Origin: Bacillus zhangzhouensis | Lineage (GTDB): Bacteria; Bacillota; Bacilli; Bacillales; Bacillaceae | Assembly: GCF_000715205.1 (NCBI RefSeq) | Contig: NZ_JOTP01000004.1 | Location: forward strand, 1-64,000 | Direction: 5' to 3' | Length of the DNA: 64,000 nt | Shown: positions 57,067 through 64,000 of the stretch, piece by piece | Layout of the letters: the number at the start of each line of letters is the position of its first letter | Position numbering within the stretch: position 1 is the first letter of the stretch | The notes under the pieces: model-generated | What the model saw: the letters and a program-made list of their open reading frames with translations, nothing else | Database searches by the model: none | Told to the model about the DNA's origin: nothing | Position numbers and translations under genes: made by a program

Positions 57067-58157
57067 TGAAAACACTGGAAGTGAAGACGTCTTCAGCCAC
57101 TTATCCTGTATATATCGGTGATGGGATTAAACGCAATATCGTAGACTTGATTACTTCCACTGGGCATTCCTTTACGAAGCTCATGATCGTCACAGATTCA
57201 GCCGTTGATGCCATTTACGGTGATGAAATGGTGCGATTACTTGAACAGAAGTGGTCTGTACAAAAAGTCGTTGTGCCAAACGGAGAACAATCGAAATCTT
57301 TTGCACAGTTTGAGCATGTTCATACGAAAGCCATTCAATTTCAGCTCGATCGTTCCTCCTGCATCATTGCGCTAGGAGGAGGAGTGATTGGCGACTTGGC
57401 TGGTTTTGCTGCTGCCACTTATATGAGAGGCATTGATTTTATTCAAGTTCCGACCACATTACTGGCACATGACAGTGCAGTCGGCGGGAAAACAGGGATC
57501 AATCATCCGCTTGGTAAAAATTTAATAGGTGCGTTTCATCAGCCGAAAGCTGTGATCTATGATACTAGTATGCTTGAGACACTTTCTCAAGTTGAGCTGA
57601 GATCGGGCTTCGCTGAGGTCATCAAACATGCGCTGATTTCAAGTGAAGACTTTTTATCAGAACTTATGTCCATTCGTTCGTTGACGGGTTTATCAAAGGG
57701 CGAGCTGGCACATATGCTGTATCAAGGGATTCAAGTCAAAGCATCGATTGTTCAAGAAGACGAAAAAGAACAAGGTGTGCGTGCATATTTGAATTTAGGC
57801 CATACACTTGGGCATGCCATTGAAGCGGAGTATGGATATGGAGCCATCACTCACGGAGATGCGATTGCGATTGGCATGCAGTTTGCTTTATATGTGAGCG
57901 AAAAGCAATTAGGACTCCGCCTTCATCGTGAGGAACTAAAGGCGTGGATGAAAGAACTGGGATTCCCGATTCAAGTCACGCAAGATATTTCAACAAAAAT
58001 ATTTGTTGATCGTATGATCGGTGATAAAAAGGCAAGAGGCGGCAGTGTTCAACTTGTTTTATTAAAACAGGTTGGAGACGTTACCTTGCATTCTTTCACA
58101 AAAGATGAGCTGTATCATTGGCTCGAAGAATGGAAACGGGAGGAGGGGTGTCTATGA
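57066..58157 (+). CDS. aroB: 3-dehydroquinate synthase
   Basis: The second shikimate-pathway enzyme (NAD and metal dependent). A 363-residue protein. NGEQSKS, GGGVIGDLAGFAAATYMRGI, VPTTLLAHDSAVGGKTGINHP, and the metal-binding histidines in LGHTLGHAIE and THGDAIAIGM. It overlaps aroH by 4 nt. Confidence 0.97.
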   Translation: MKTLEVKTSSATYPVYIGDGIKRNIVDLITSTGHSFTKLMIVTDSAVDAIYGDEMVRLLEQKWSVQKVVVPNGEQSKSFAQFEHVHTKAIQFQLDRSSCIIALGGGVIGDLAGFAAATYMRGIDFIQVPTTLLAHDSAVGGKTGINHPLGKNLIGAFHQPKAVIYDTSMLETLSQVELRSGFAEVIKHALISSEDFLSELMSIRSLTGLSKGELAHMLYQGIQVKASIVQEDEKEQGVRAYLNLGHTLGHAIEAEYGYGAITHGDAIAIGMQFALYVSEKQLGLRLHREELKAWMKELGFPIQVTQDISTKIFVDRMIGDKKARGGSVQLVLLKQVGDVTLHSFTKDELYHWLEEWKREEGCL

Positions 58158-58537
58158 TGTTTCGCGGGATACGTGGGGCTACAACTGTGGCAGAAGATAC
58201 AGAAAAAGAAGTGTTAAACAAAACGAAACAGCTGCTAGAAGCCATCATTTCAAAAAACCAAGTAGATCCAGAACGTGTCGTGCAGATCTTGATTTCAGCT
58301 ACACAAGATATTCACTCCGTTTTTCCGGCAAAAGCACTTCGTCAGTTTGAAGGCTGGACATATGTGCCTGTCACTTGTATGCAGGAGCTGGACATTGATG
58401 GCGGTCTAAAGCAGTGCATTCGGGTGTTAATGACCGTCCAGACAGATACAAAGCAGGAGGACATACAGCATGTGTACTTGGAAGAAGCCGTTGCGCTTCG
58501 CCCTGATTTACAGTTGACAAAAAACAAGGAATTATAA
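58154..58537 (+). CDS. aroH: chorismate mutase AroH
   Basis: Forms prephenate from chorismate as a trimer. A 127-residue protein. MMFRGIRGATTV (Arg7 region), ATQDIHSVFPAKALR, VPVTCMQELDIDGGLKQCIRVLM and HVYLEEAVALRPDL carry the active-site residues. ATG 58154 (AGGAGGGG upstream) overlaps the end of aroB. The trp promoter lies within its last codons. Confidence 0.97.
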   Translation: MMFRGIRGATTVAEDTEKEVLNKTKQLLEAIISKNQVDPERVVQILISATQDIHSVFPAKALRQFEGWTYVPVTCMQELDIDGGLKQCIRVLMTVQTDTKQEDIQHVYLEEAVALRPDLQLTKNKEL

Positions 58538-58543
58538 TACGAT
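58514..58543 (+). promoter_or_regulatory. trp promoter
   Basis: TTGACA (58514-58519), an 18-nt spacer and TACGAT (58538-58543). The -35 is inside the 3' end of aroH, so trpE is read from this promoter and by readthrough from aroF. Confidence 0.8.
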
Positions 58544-58550
58544 ATGAACA

Positions 58551-58579
58551 GCCGAAGTTTACACACAGGTGTAAACGGC
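58551..58579 (+). promoter_or_regulatory. 5' stem-loop of the trp leader
   Basis: GTTTACAC / GTGTAAAC with a 4-nt loop, extended by GCC / GGC across an internal loop. It corresponds to the TRAP-contacting 5' stem-loop of the B. subtilis trp leader. Confidence 0.75.
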
Positions 58580-58589
58580 ATTGCAAGCT

Positions 58590-58643
58590 TAGAGAAGATG
58601 AGAATGAGACTAGGGTAGTTGAGATGAGTAGAGTTGAGCAGAG
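58590..58643 (+). promoter_or_regulatory. TRAP-binding site: eleven triplets
   Basis: Triplets at 58590 (TAG), 58595 (AAG), 58600 and 58606 (GAG), 58611 and 58616 (TAG), and 58621, 58626, 58631, 58636 and 58641 (GAG). Spacing is 5 nt except one of 6. Eleven sites match the eleven TRAP subunits. Confidence 0.92.
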
Positions 58644-58669
58644 ATACGATACTTCTATTTAATCATACT

Positions 58670-58700
58670 GCCTAAAAGAGCAAACCTCTTTTAGGCTTAT
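58670..58700 (+). terminator. trp attenuator terminator
   Basis: A perfect 11-bp stem GCCTAAAAGAG / CTCTTTTAGGC with a 5-nt loop, followed by a weak T tract. TRAP binding upstream should favour it by blocking an antiterminator. Confidence 0.85.
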
Positions 58701-58739
58701 TTCGTATACTCACACAAACCCTCTAGATGTCCCCTCATT

Positions 58740-58761
58740 CTCCTTAATCCCATTTAAGGAG
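58740..58761 (+). promoter_or_regulatory. trpE Shine-Dalgarno-sequestering hairpin
   Basis: CTCCTTAA (58740-58747) is complementary to TTAAGGAG (58754-58761), which contains the trpE ribosome-binding site 7 nt before ATG 58769. Confidence 0.75.
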
Positions 58762-58768
58762 TGTGCTT

Positions 58769-60316
58769 ATGAAATCCCAATCAAACCTTACCCAATTTTT
58801 AAGGGACAGTGAGTCCCACAAAACGATCCCGATTGTTGAAACCATTACAGTCGATACACTCTCGCCGATTCAAATTGTTGAGAAACTTAAACAGGATATT
58901 GTGTATCTGCTAGAAAGCAAAGACGAATCTTCTAGCTGGTCGAGATATTCCTTCATCGGATTACACCCTTTCTTAACCTTGCATGACGACCAAGACCAAT
59001 ATATTGCACGTGATGCTGCTGGGCAGGAAGTGATGCAAAAGCAAGAGCTGAAAGATTTACTAGACTGGATGAAAGAGCAATATCAAATCAAGACACCAGA
59101 TGTTGATATCCCGTTTACAGGCGGTGCCGTTGGGTACTTGAGTTACGATCTCATCCCAAGCATTGAACCTTCTGTTAGACCGCATAGGAACGCATCATCG
59201 ACAGATCATTGCACATTATTTGTCTGTCAAACGATGATTGCTTTTGACCATGAAACGAATCATGTTCATTTTATTCAATACACCCAGCTGACCGGAAATG
59301 AAACAGAAGACGAAAAAATAAGAGCTTACAAAGAAAATCAACAGCGGCTTGAACATATGATTCACAAGCTTCACATGAAGATTGATATGAAAGAACTGAT
59401 TTTATCAGGGAATATGAACGAAACACCGTCCTTTGAACAAGTGACGTCAACCTATGAAAAAACGCAATTTTTAAAGGACGTAGAAAAAATCAAGGAGTAC
59501 ATTAGAGCGGGTGATATTTTCCAAGGGGTACTCTCGCAGCGCTTTGATATCCCTGTGTCAGTCAGTTCATTTGAATTGTACCGCGTACTTCGGATAGTGA
59601 ATCCATCTCCCTATATGTATTTTATGAAATTAAAGGATCGAGATTTAGTCGGAAGCTCGCCAGAACGATTAATTCATGCCAAGAATGGGCACTTAGAAAT
59701 TCATCCGATCGCAGGCACAAGAAAACGAGGAACATCAAAAGAAGAGGATGCTGCACTAGCGAGAGAGCTGCTAGATGATGAAAAAGAAAAAGCAGAGCAT
59801 TATATGTTAGTAGACCTTGCCAGAAATGATGTAGGCCGTGTGGCAGAATACGGCAGTGTATCCGTCCCAACTTTTACAAAAGTAGTGAACTTTTCACATG
59901 TCATGCACATCATCTCCATTGTGACAGGAAAGCTGAAGCAAGATACGCATCCAGTCGATGCGCTCATGTCCGCTTTTCCAGCAGGCACATTAACAGGTGC
60001 ACCGAAAATTAGGGCGATGCAATTATTAAATGAAATGGAGCCAGAGCCAAGAGAAACGTATGGTGGCTGTATTGCTTATATTGGCTTTGACGGCAATATC
60101 GACTCCTGTATTACCATTCGCACCATGAGCGTGAAAAATCAGATCGCTTCTATACAAGCAGGCGCTGGCATTGTCGCTGACTCTATTCCTGAAAACGAAT
60201 GGGAAGAGACGTGTAACAAGGCCGGGGCACTTCTGAAAGCCATTCAGCTTGCTGAACATATTTTCTCAGAAAAGGAGAGTGTGCAAGATGAATCAACGAC
60301 TATCAGCTCTTGTTAA
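58769..60316 (+). CDS. trpE: anthranilate synthase component I
   Basis: Chorismate plus ammonia to anthranilate; its glutaminase partner (trpG) is expected in the folate operon elsewhere. A 515-residue protein, same as B. subtilis. The tryptophan-feedback segment near the N-terminus includes LLESKDESSSWSRYSFIG. The catalytic domain shows DIFQGVLSQRF, NPSPYMY, IAGTRKRG, AFPAGTLTGAPKIRAMQ and GAGIVADS. ATG 58769 is chosen over GTG 58763 by ribosome-binding-site spacing. It overlaps trpD by 29 nt. Confidence 0.97.
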   Translation: MKSQSNLTQFLRDSESHKTIPIVETITVDTLSPIQIVEKLKQDIVYLLESKDESSSWSRYSFIGLHPFLTLHDDQDQYIARDAAGQEVMQKQELKDLLDWMKEQYQIKTPDVDIPFTGGAVGYLSYDLIPSIEPSVRPHRNASSTDHCTLFVCQTMIAFDHETNHVHFIQYTQLTGNETEDEKIRAYKENQQRLEHMIHKLHMKIDMKELILSGNMNETPSFEQVTSTYEKTQFLKDVEKIKEYIRAGDIFQGVLSQRFDIPVSVSSFELYRVLRIVNPSPYMYFMKLKDRDLVGSSPERLIHAKNGHLEIHPIAGTRKRGTSKEEDAALARELLDDEKEKAEHYMLVDLARNDVGRVAEYGSVSVPTFTKVVNFSHVMHIISIVTGKLKQDTHPVDALMSAFPAGTLTGAPKIRAMQLLNEMEPEPRETYGGCIAYIGFDGNIDSCITIRTMSVKNQIASIQAGAGIVADSIPENEWEETCNKAGALLKAIQLAEHIFSEKESVQDESTTISSC

Positions 60317-61310
60317 TGGTGGACTTCTATCAGAAAATGAAGCGAACATGCTGATGCATGATATGATGAGCGGCTCTTTAACAGATGCTGAAGTCGCTGC
60401 AAGTCTATCCATTTTAGCGCTTAGAGGGGAAACCTCCGAAGAGATGACAGGCTTTGTGAAAGCAATAAGACAAAATGCAGCTCCAATAGAAGGGTCGCTT
60501 GATGTCGTTGATACGTGCGGTACAGGAGGCGATGGGCTATCGACATTTAATATATCAACTGCCGCCGCCATTGTAGCATCCGCTGCTGGTGCCAAAATCG
60601 CCAAACATGGAAATCGGTCGGTCTCTTCTAAAAGCGGGAGTGCCGACGTACTAGAATGTCTTGGGATCCAAATTCAGTCCACACCAGAAGAAACAAGACA
60701 ACAAATACAGCAGAAAAACATGGGCTTTTTATTTGCACCGCTCTATCATTCATCTATGAAACAAGTAGCAGCAGTCCGCAAGCAGCTCGGATTTCGGACG
60801 GTATTTAATCTATTAGGTCCGCTTTGTCATCCAATGCAAGCCAAAAAGCAAATCATCGGTGTGTATTCAAAGGAAAAGGCAAAATTAATGGCGAAAGCCC
60901 TAGCGCCTATAAAGCCAGAACATGTCCTGTTTGTTTGCGGGGAAGATGGGCTGGATGAATTAACGATTACAGCAAATTCATATGTGATTGAACTCAAAAA
61001 AGATGTCATAACAGAATATACGCTAAACCCAGAAGATTTTGGGCTGGAAAAAGGGCACTTGTCAGACATTCAGGTCAATTCACCAGAAGAGAGTGCCAAA
61101 TTGATTCAGAATATATTGAATCATCAGATAGGGGGAGCCCCGCTTCATATTACAGCTCTTAATGCTGGAGCTGCTTTATATGTGGCAGGAAAGTCAGAAA
61201 GCCTGATGGCAGGAACATTAAAAGCATTAGAAACAATTAAAAGCGGCGCAGCCAAAGAACAATTGGCCCGTTTAAAACAAAAAAAGAAAGAGGAAGAGAT
61301 CTATGCTTAA
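60288..61310 (+). CDS. trpD: anthranilate phosphoribosyltransferase
   Basis: Transfers phosphoribosyl from PRPP to anthranilate. A 340-residue protein. [45 protein letters not shown] and [13 protein letters not shown] are the PRPP and substrate motifs. ATG 60288 with AAAAGGAGAG upstream, within the end of trpE. Confidence 0.97.
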   Translation: MNQRLSALVNGGLLSENEANMLMHDMMSGSLTDAEVAASLSILALRGETSEEMTGFVKAIRQNAAPIEGSLDVVDTCGTGGDGLSTFNISTAAAIVASAAGAKIAKHGNRSVSSKSGSADVLECLGIQIQSTPEETRQQIQQKNMGFLFAPLYHSSMKQVAAVRKQLGFRTVFNLLGPLCHPMQAKKQIIGVYSKEKAKLMAKALAPIKPEHVLFVCGEDGLDELTITANSYVIELKKDVITEYTLNPEDFGLEKGHLSDIQVNSPEESAKLIQNILNHQIGGAPLHITALNAGAALYVAGKSESLMAGTLKALETIKSGAAKEQLARLKQKKKEEEIYA

Positions 61311-62055
61311 TCAAATTATCACGCGTAAAAAAGAACATATCCAAACCTTGCAATTACCTGCTGATGGACACTATGAAAGGCGGTCATTTAAAGAAGCACT
61401 TATAAACCCTCATCGCTCGATTGGACTTATTGCTGAGGTAAAAAAAGCGTCTCCTTCCAAAGGAATCATTCAACCAAATTTTGATCCTTTACAAACAGCA
61501 AAAGCATACGAAAAATCAAACGCAGATTGCTTATCTGTCTTAACGGATGAACCGTTTTTCCAAGGGAAAAACGAGTACCTGTCCCTCATTAAAGAACACG
61601 TAGCGTGTCCAGTTCTAAGAAAAGATTTCATCATTGATTCAATTCAAATAGAAGAGTCAAAACGCATAGGGGCTGATGCCATCTTATTAATCGGAGAAGT
61701 GCTTGAGCCAAAGAAGCTGTATGAGCTGTATGCTGAAGCAAAAGAAAAAGGGCTTGATGTCCTCGTTGAAGTTCATGCAGCAGATACACTGGCAAACATC
61801 TTAAACATTTTTACCCCTGAGATCATTGGAGTGAACAACCGGAATCTAAATACATTTACAACAACAGTCGAGCAAACAAAAGAGATTGCACCACTTGTTC
61901 CAAAGGATGTCTTGCTCGTGAGTGAAAGCGGCATTCAGACATTTGATGATCTGACCTTTGTGAAGAACCATGGAGCAAGCGCTGTTCTTGTTGGCGAATC
62001 ATTAATGAGAGAGCAATCTCAGGAAAAAGCCGTTAAAGCGTTATTTGGAGAATGA
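61303..62055 (+). CDS. trpC: indole-3-glycerol-phosphate synthase
   Basis: A 250-residue TIM-barrel enzyme closing the indole ring. [45 protein letters not shown] and SESGI are the active-site loops. It overlaps trpD by 8 nt and trpF by 4. Confidence 0.97.
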   Translation: MLNQIITRKKEHIQTLQLPADGHYERRSFKEALINPHRSIGLIAEVKKASPSKGIIQPNFDPLQTAKAYEKSNADCLSVLTDEPFFQGKNEYLSLIKEHVACPVLRKDFIIDSIQIEESKRIGADAILLIGEVLEPKKLYELYAEAKEKGLDVLVEVHAADTLANILNIFTPEIIGVNNRNLNTFTTTVEQTKEIAPLVPKDVLLVSESGIQTFDDLTFVKNHGASAVLVGESLMREQSQEKAVKALFGE

Positions 62056-62720
62056 ACATGACGAAGCCTTATGTAAAATATTGCGGGGCTGTCACGCAAG
62101 AGGATGTCGATTGCATCGCGCAATCTCAAGCGGATGCGATCGGATTTATCTTTGCTCCAAGTAAAAGACAGGTCCATCCAGATCAAGTGAAGCAATGGCT
62201 AGCACAAACGAAGTGCGAGAAAGATATCGCTGGTGTATTTGTGAATGAAAAGATACAAAAAGTGTGCGACATCACAAAGCACATTCCGTTAGATATCGTC
62301 CAGCTTCATGGAGATGAAACACGAGAACATGCAAAAGAAATAAAAGAGCAAACAGGGGCTATCGTATGGAAAGTATTTCACCACGAGCCCAATTTAACCG
62401 GAACGCTCGAAAAAATGACGGCATTTGCGCCCTTTGTCGACGGCTTTCTCATTGACGCGAAAGTAAAAGGGATGAGAGGCGGTTCTGGAACAGCTTTTGC
62501 ATGGGAGGCGGTACCTTCATATGTTCAGCATGCAAAGCATCTGAGAAAAAATTGCGTCATTGCAGGCGGAGTGACGCCAGTAACGATTACAGAACTGCTT
62601 GCCTATGGTCCAGAAGCTATCGATCTTTCAAGCGGAATAGAAGAAAACGGGAAGAAAAGCAATGCAAAGATCAAAGCGCTCGAAGAAAGGATGTTAAACG
62701 ATGTACGCATATCCAAATGA
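62052..62720 (+). CDS. trpF: phosphoribosylanthranilate isomerase
   Basis: An Amadori rearrangement giving CdRP. A 222-residue TIM barrel. [10 protein letters not shown] with the catalytic Cys, [25 protein letters not shown], and [10 protein letters not shown] are conserved. ATG 62052 or 62058. It overlaps trpB by 20 nt. Confidence 0.96.
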   Translation: MNMTKPYVKYCGAVTQEDVDCIAQSQADAIGFIFAPSKRQVHPDQVKQWLAQTKCEKDIAGVFVNEKIQKVCDITKHIPLDIVQLHGDETREHAKEIKEQTGAIVWKVFHHEPNLTGTLEKMTAFAPFVDGFLIDAKVKGMRGGSGTAFAWEAVPSYVQHAKHLRKNCVIAGGVTPVTITELLAYGPEAIDLSSGIEENGKKSNAKIKALEERMLNDVRISK

Positions 62721-63900
62721 GATTGGCAGATATGGAGAATTCGGAGGGAAATTTGTCCCGGAAACGCTCATGCAGCCACTAGAAGAAATCGAAAAAGCAT
62801 TTCGTGAATTAAAAGAAGACCCTGCTTTTCAAAAGGAATATATATCGCTTCTGCGAAACTATTCAGGCAGACCGACTGCGCTCACATACGCTGACCAATT
62901 ATCAGCATACCTCGGCGGCGCAAAAATCTATTTAAAAAGAGAAGATTTAAACCACACAGGCGCTCACAAAATTAACAATGCACTTGGCCAGGCGCTGCTA
63001 GCGAAAAAAATGGGGAAATCAAACATTATCGCCGAAACAGGAGCAGGTCAGCACGGAGTAGCTGCTGCAACGGTGGCCGCAAAATTTGGATTATCCTGCA
63101 TCGTATTTATGGGAAAAGAAGACGTGGAGAGACAATCACTCAATGTATTCCGAATGAAATTGCTCGGTGCTGAGGTCATACCTGTCACAAGCGGGAACGG
63201 CACATTAAAAGATGCAACCAACGAAGCCATCCGCTATTGGGTCCAGCACTGCAGCGATCATTTTTATATGATTGGATCAGTCGTTGGACCTCATCCGTAT
63301 CCTCAAATCGTCAGTGAATTCCAGCGGATGATCGGTGATGAGGCAAAAACGCAAATACTTGAAAAAGAAGGTCAGCTTCCTCATAAAGTCATTGCCTGCG
63401 TTGGCGGCGGGAGTAATGCCATTGGAATGTACCGAGCGTTCTTAGATGAAGAGGTAGATATCATTGGTGTAGAAGCAGCAGGGAAAGGAATAGACACCCC
63501 CCTTCATGCAGCGACCATCACAAAAGGAACAAAAGGTGTGATTCATGGATCTTTGACATATCTGATCCAAGACGAATTTGGCCAAATTATTGAGCCGTAC
63601 TCGATTTCCGCTGGATTAGACTATCCTGGGATCGGACCAGAGCACGCATATTTGCATGCAAGTGGCCGGGTTCAATATGTCAGTGCCACAGATCAAGAAG
63701 CATTAGATGCGCTAAAGCTGCTGACAGAAAAAGAAGGAATCCTGCCAGCGATTGAATCAGCACATGCCTTAGCCAAAGCGTTTGAGATGAGCCGGAATAT
63801 GAGTGAAGACGAAATTGTCCTTGTCTGCCTATCAGGAAGGGGAGATAAGGATGTGCATACATTAATGAATGCGCTTGAAAGTGAGGGCAAAACAAAATGA
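62701..63900 (+). CDS. trpB: tryptophan synthase beta chain
   Basis: A PLP enzyme joining indole and serine. A 399-residue protein. The PLP lysine is in [29 protein letters not shown] and the phosphate loop [11 protein letters not shown] are intact. It overlaps trpF by 20 nt and trpA by 4 nt. Confidence 0.98.
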   Translation: MYAYPNEIGRYGEFGGKFVPETLMQPLEEIEKAFRELKEDPAFQKEYISLLRNYSGRPTALTYADQLSAYLGGAKIYLKREDLNHTGAHKINNALGQALLAKKMGKSNIIAETGAGQHGVAAATVAAKFGLSCIVFMGKEDVERQSLNVFRMKLLGAEVIPVTSGNGTLKDATNEAIRYWVQHCSDHFYMIGSVVGPHPYPQIVSEFQRMIGDEAKTQILEKEGQLPHKVIACVGGGSNAIGMYRAFLDEEVDIIGVEAAGKGIDTPLHAATITKGTKGVIHGSLTYLIQDEFGQIIEPYSISAGLDYPGIGPEHAYLHASGRVQYVSATDQEALDALKLLTEKEGILPAIESAHALAKAFEMSRNMSEDEIVLVCLSGRGDKDVHTLMNALESEGKTK

Positions 63901-64000
63901 TCACATTTCAATTAGAGCAAGATGAGAAATTATTCATTCCATTTATGACGGCAGGAGATCCGTCAGAAGAGATCACCATTGATTTAGCTATCACTCTTCA
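63897..64000 (+). CDS. trpA: tryptophan synthase alpha chain (5' end only)
   Basis: The first 34 codons before the window ends: [20 protein letters not shown] then [25 protein letters not shown] is the TrpA N-terminal signature with the catalytic region just beyond. It overlaps trpB by 4 nt. Confidence 0.95.
   Translation, partial: MITFQLEQDEKLFIPFMTAGDPSEEITIDLAITL

Overview
The window looks like chromosomal DNA from a Bacillus of the B. pumilus group (B. pumilus, B. safensis or B. altitudinis). This is an inference from protein similarity recalled from memory and from gene order. From the riboflavin genes onward the order follows the B. subtilis core chromosome: rib - ypuF - scpAB - ypuI - dacB/spmAB - rluB - resABCDE - sigX/rsiX - serA - ribU - fer - ypbB/recQ - ypbDEFG - mecB - gudB - ypdA - prsW - sleB/ypeB - ypfA/ypfB - cmk - ypfD - fni - yphAB - der - gpsA - yphEF - spoIVA - hbs - folE/mtrB - hepS/menG/hepT - ndk - cheR - aroFBH - trpEDCFBA. 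Several endospore genes are present (dacB, spmA, spmB, sleB, ypeB, spoIVA, a YjcZ-type micropeptide). No rRNA, tRNA, CRISPR array or intact insertion sequence was seen.

Bases 1-4200 are an accessory island. It holds a small winged-helix-like protein whose promoter carries a LexA-like box, and a Rap/Phr quorum-sensing pair whose Phr precursor has three tandem copies of an SRGMT pheromone core. It also holds a small putative DNA-binding protein whose promoter resembles that of rap, a 3'-truncated MFS efflux gene, and a divergent TetR regulator with two matching operator-like sites between them. Bases 4300-8000 hold two small conserved genes and an FMN-riboswitch riboflavin operon. That operon lacks ribD and the GTP cyclohydrolase II half of RibBA. 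The riboflavin importer RibU, at 25.2 kb, is under a second FMN riboswitch.

Bases 8000-31800 carry chromosome segregation (ScpAB), sporulation peptidoglycan and maturation genes, cytochrome c biogenesis with the ResDE two-component system, the SigX/RsiX envelope-stress pair, serine biosynthesis, ferredoxin and a RecQ helicase cluster. Bases 31800-44700 carry the MecB adaptor, glutamate dehydrogenase, the bacillithiol-disulfide reductase YpdA, PrsW, spore germination hydrolases, the c-di-GMP receptor YpfA, CMP kinase, an S1-domain protein and isopentenyl-diphosphate isomerase. Bases 44700-55800 carry Der, GpsA, SpoIVA, HBsu, the mtr operon (GTP cyclohydrolase I and TRAP), the menaquinone side-chain and methylation genes, Ndk and CheR.

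The last 8 kb is the aromatic supra-operon: chorismate synthase, 3-dehydroquinate synthase, chorismate mutase, then trpEDCFBA, with trpA cut by the window edge. The trp leader has a sigma-A promoter, a 5' stem-loop, eleven NAG triplets at about 5-nt pitch for TRAP, a terminator and a hairpin over the trpE Shine-Dalgarno. TRAP itself (mtrB) lies 7 kb upstream.

The most unusual non-coding feature is a roughly 175-bp structured repeat. It lies downstream of ypuI, ribU and fni, and in each case is inserted inside a rho-independent terminator, so that the host terminator hairpin is present on both sides.
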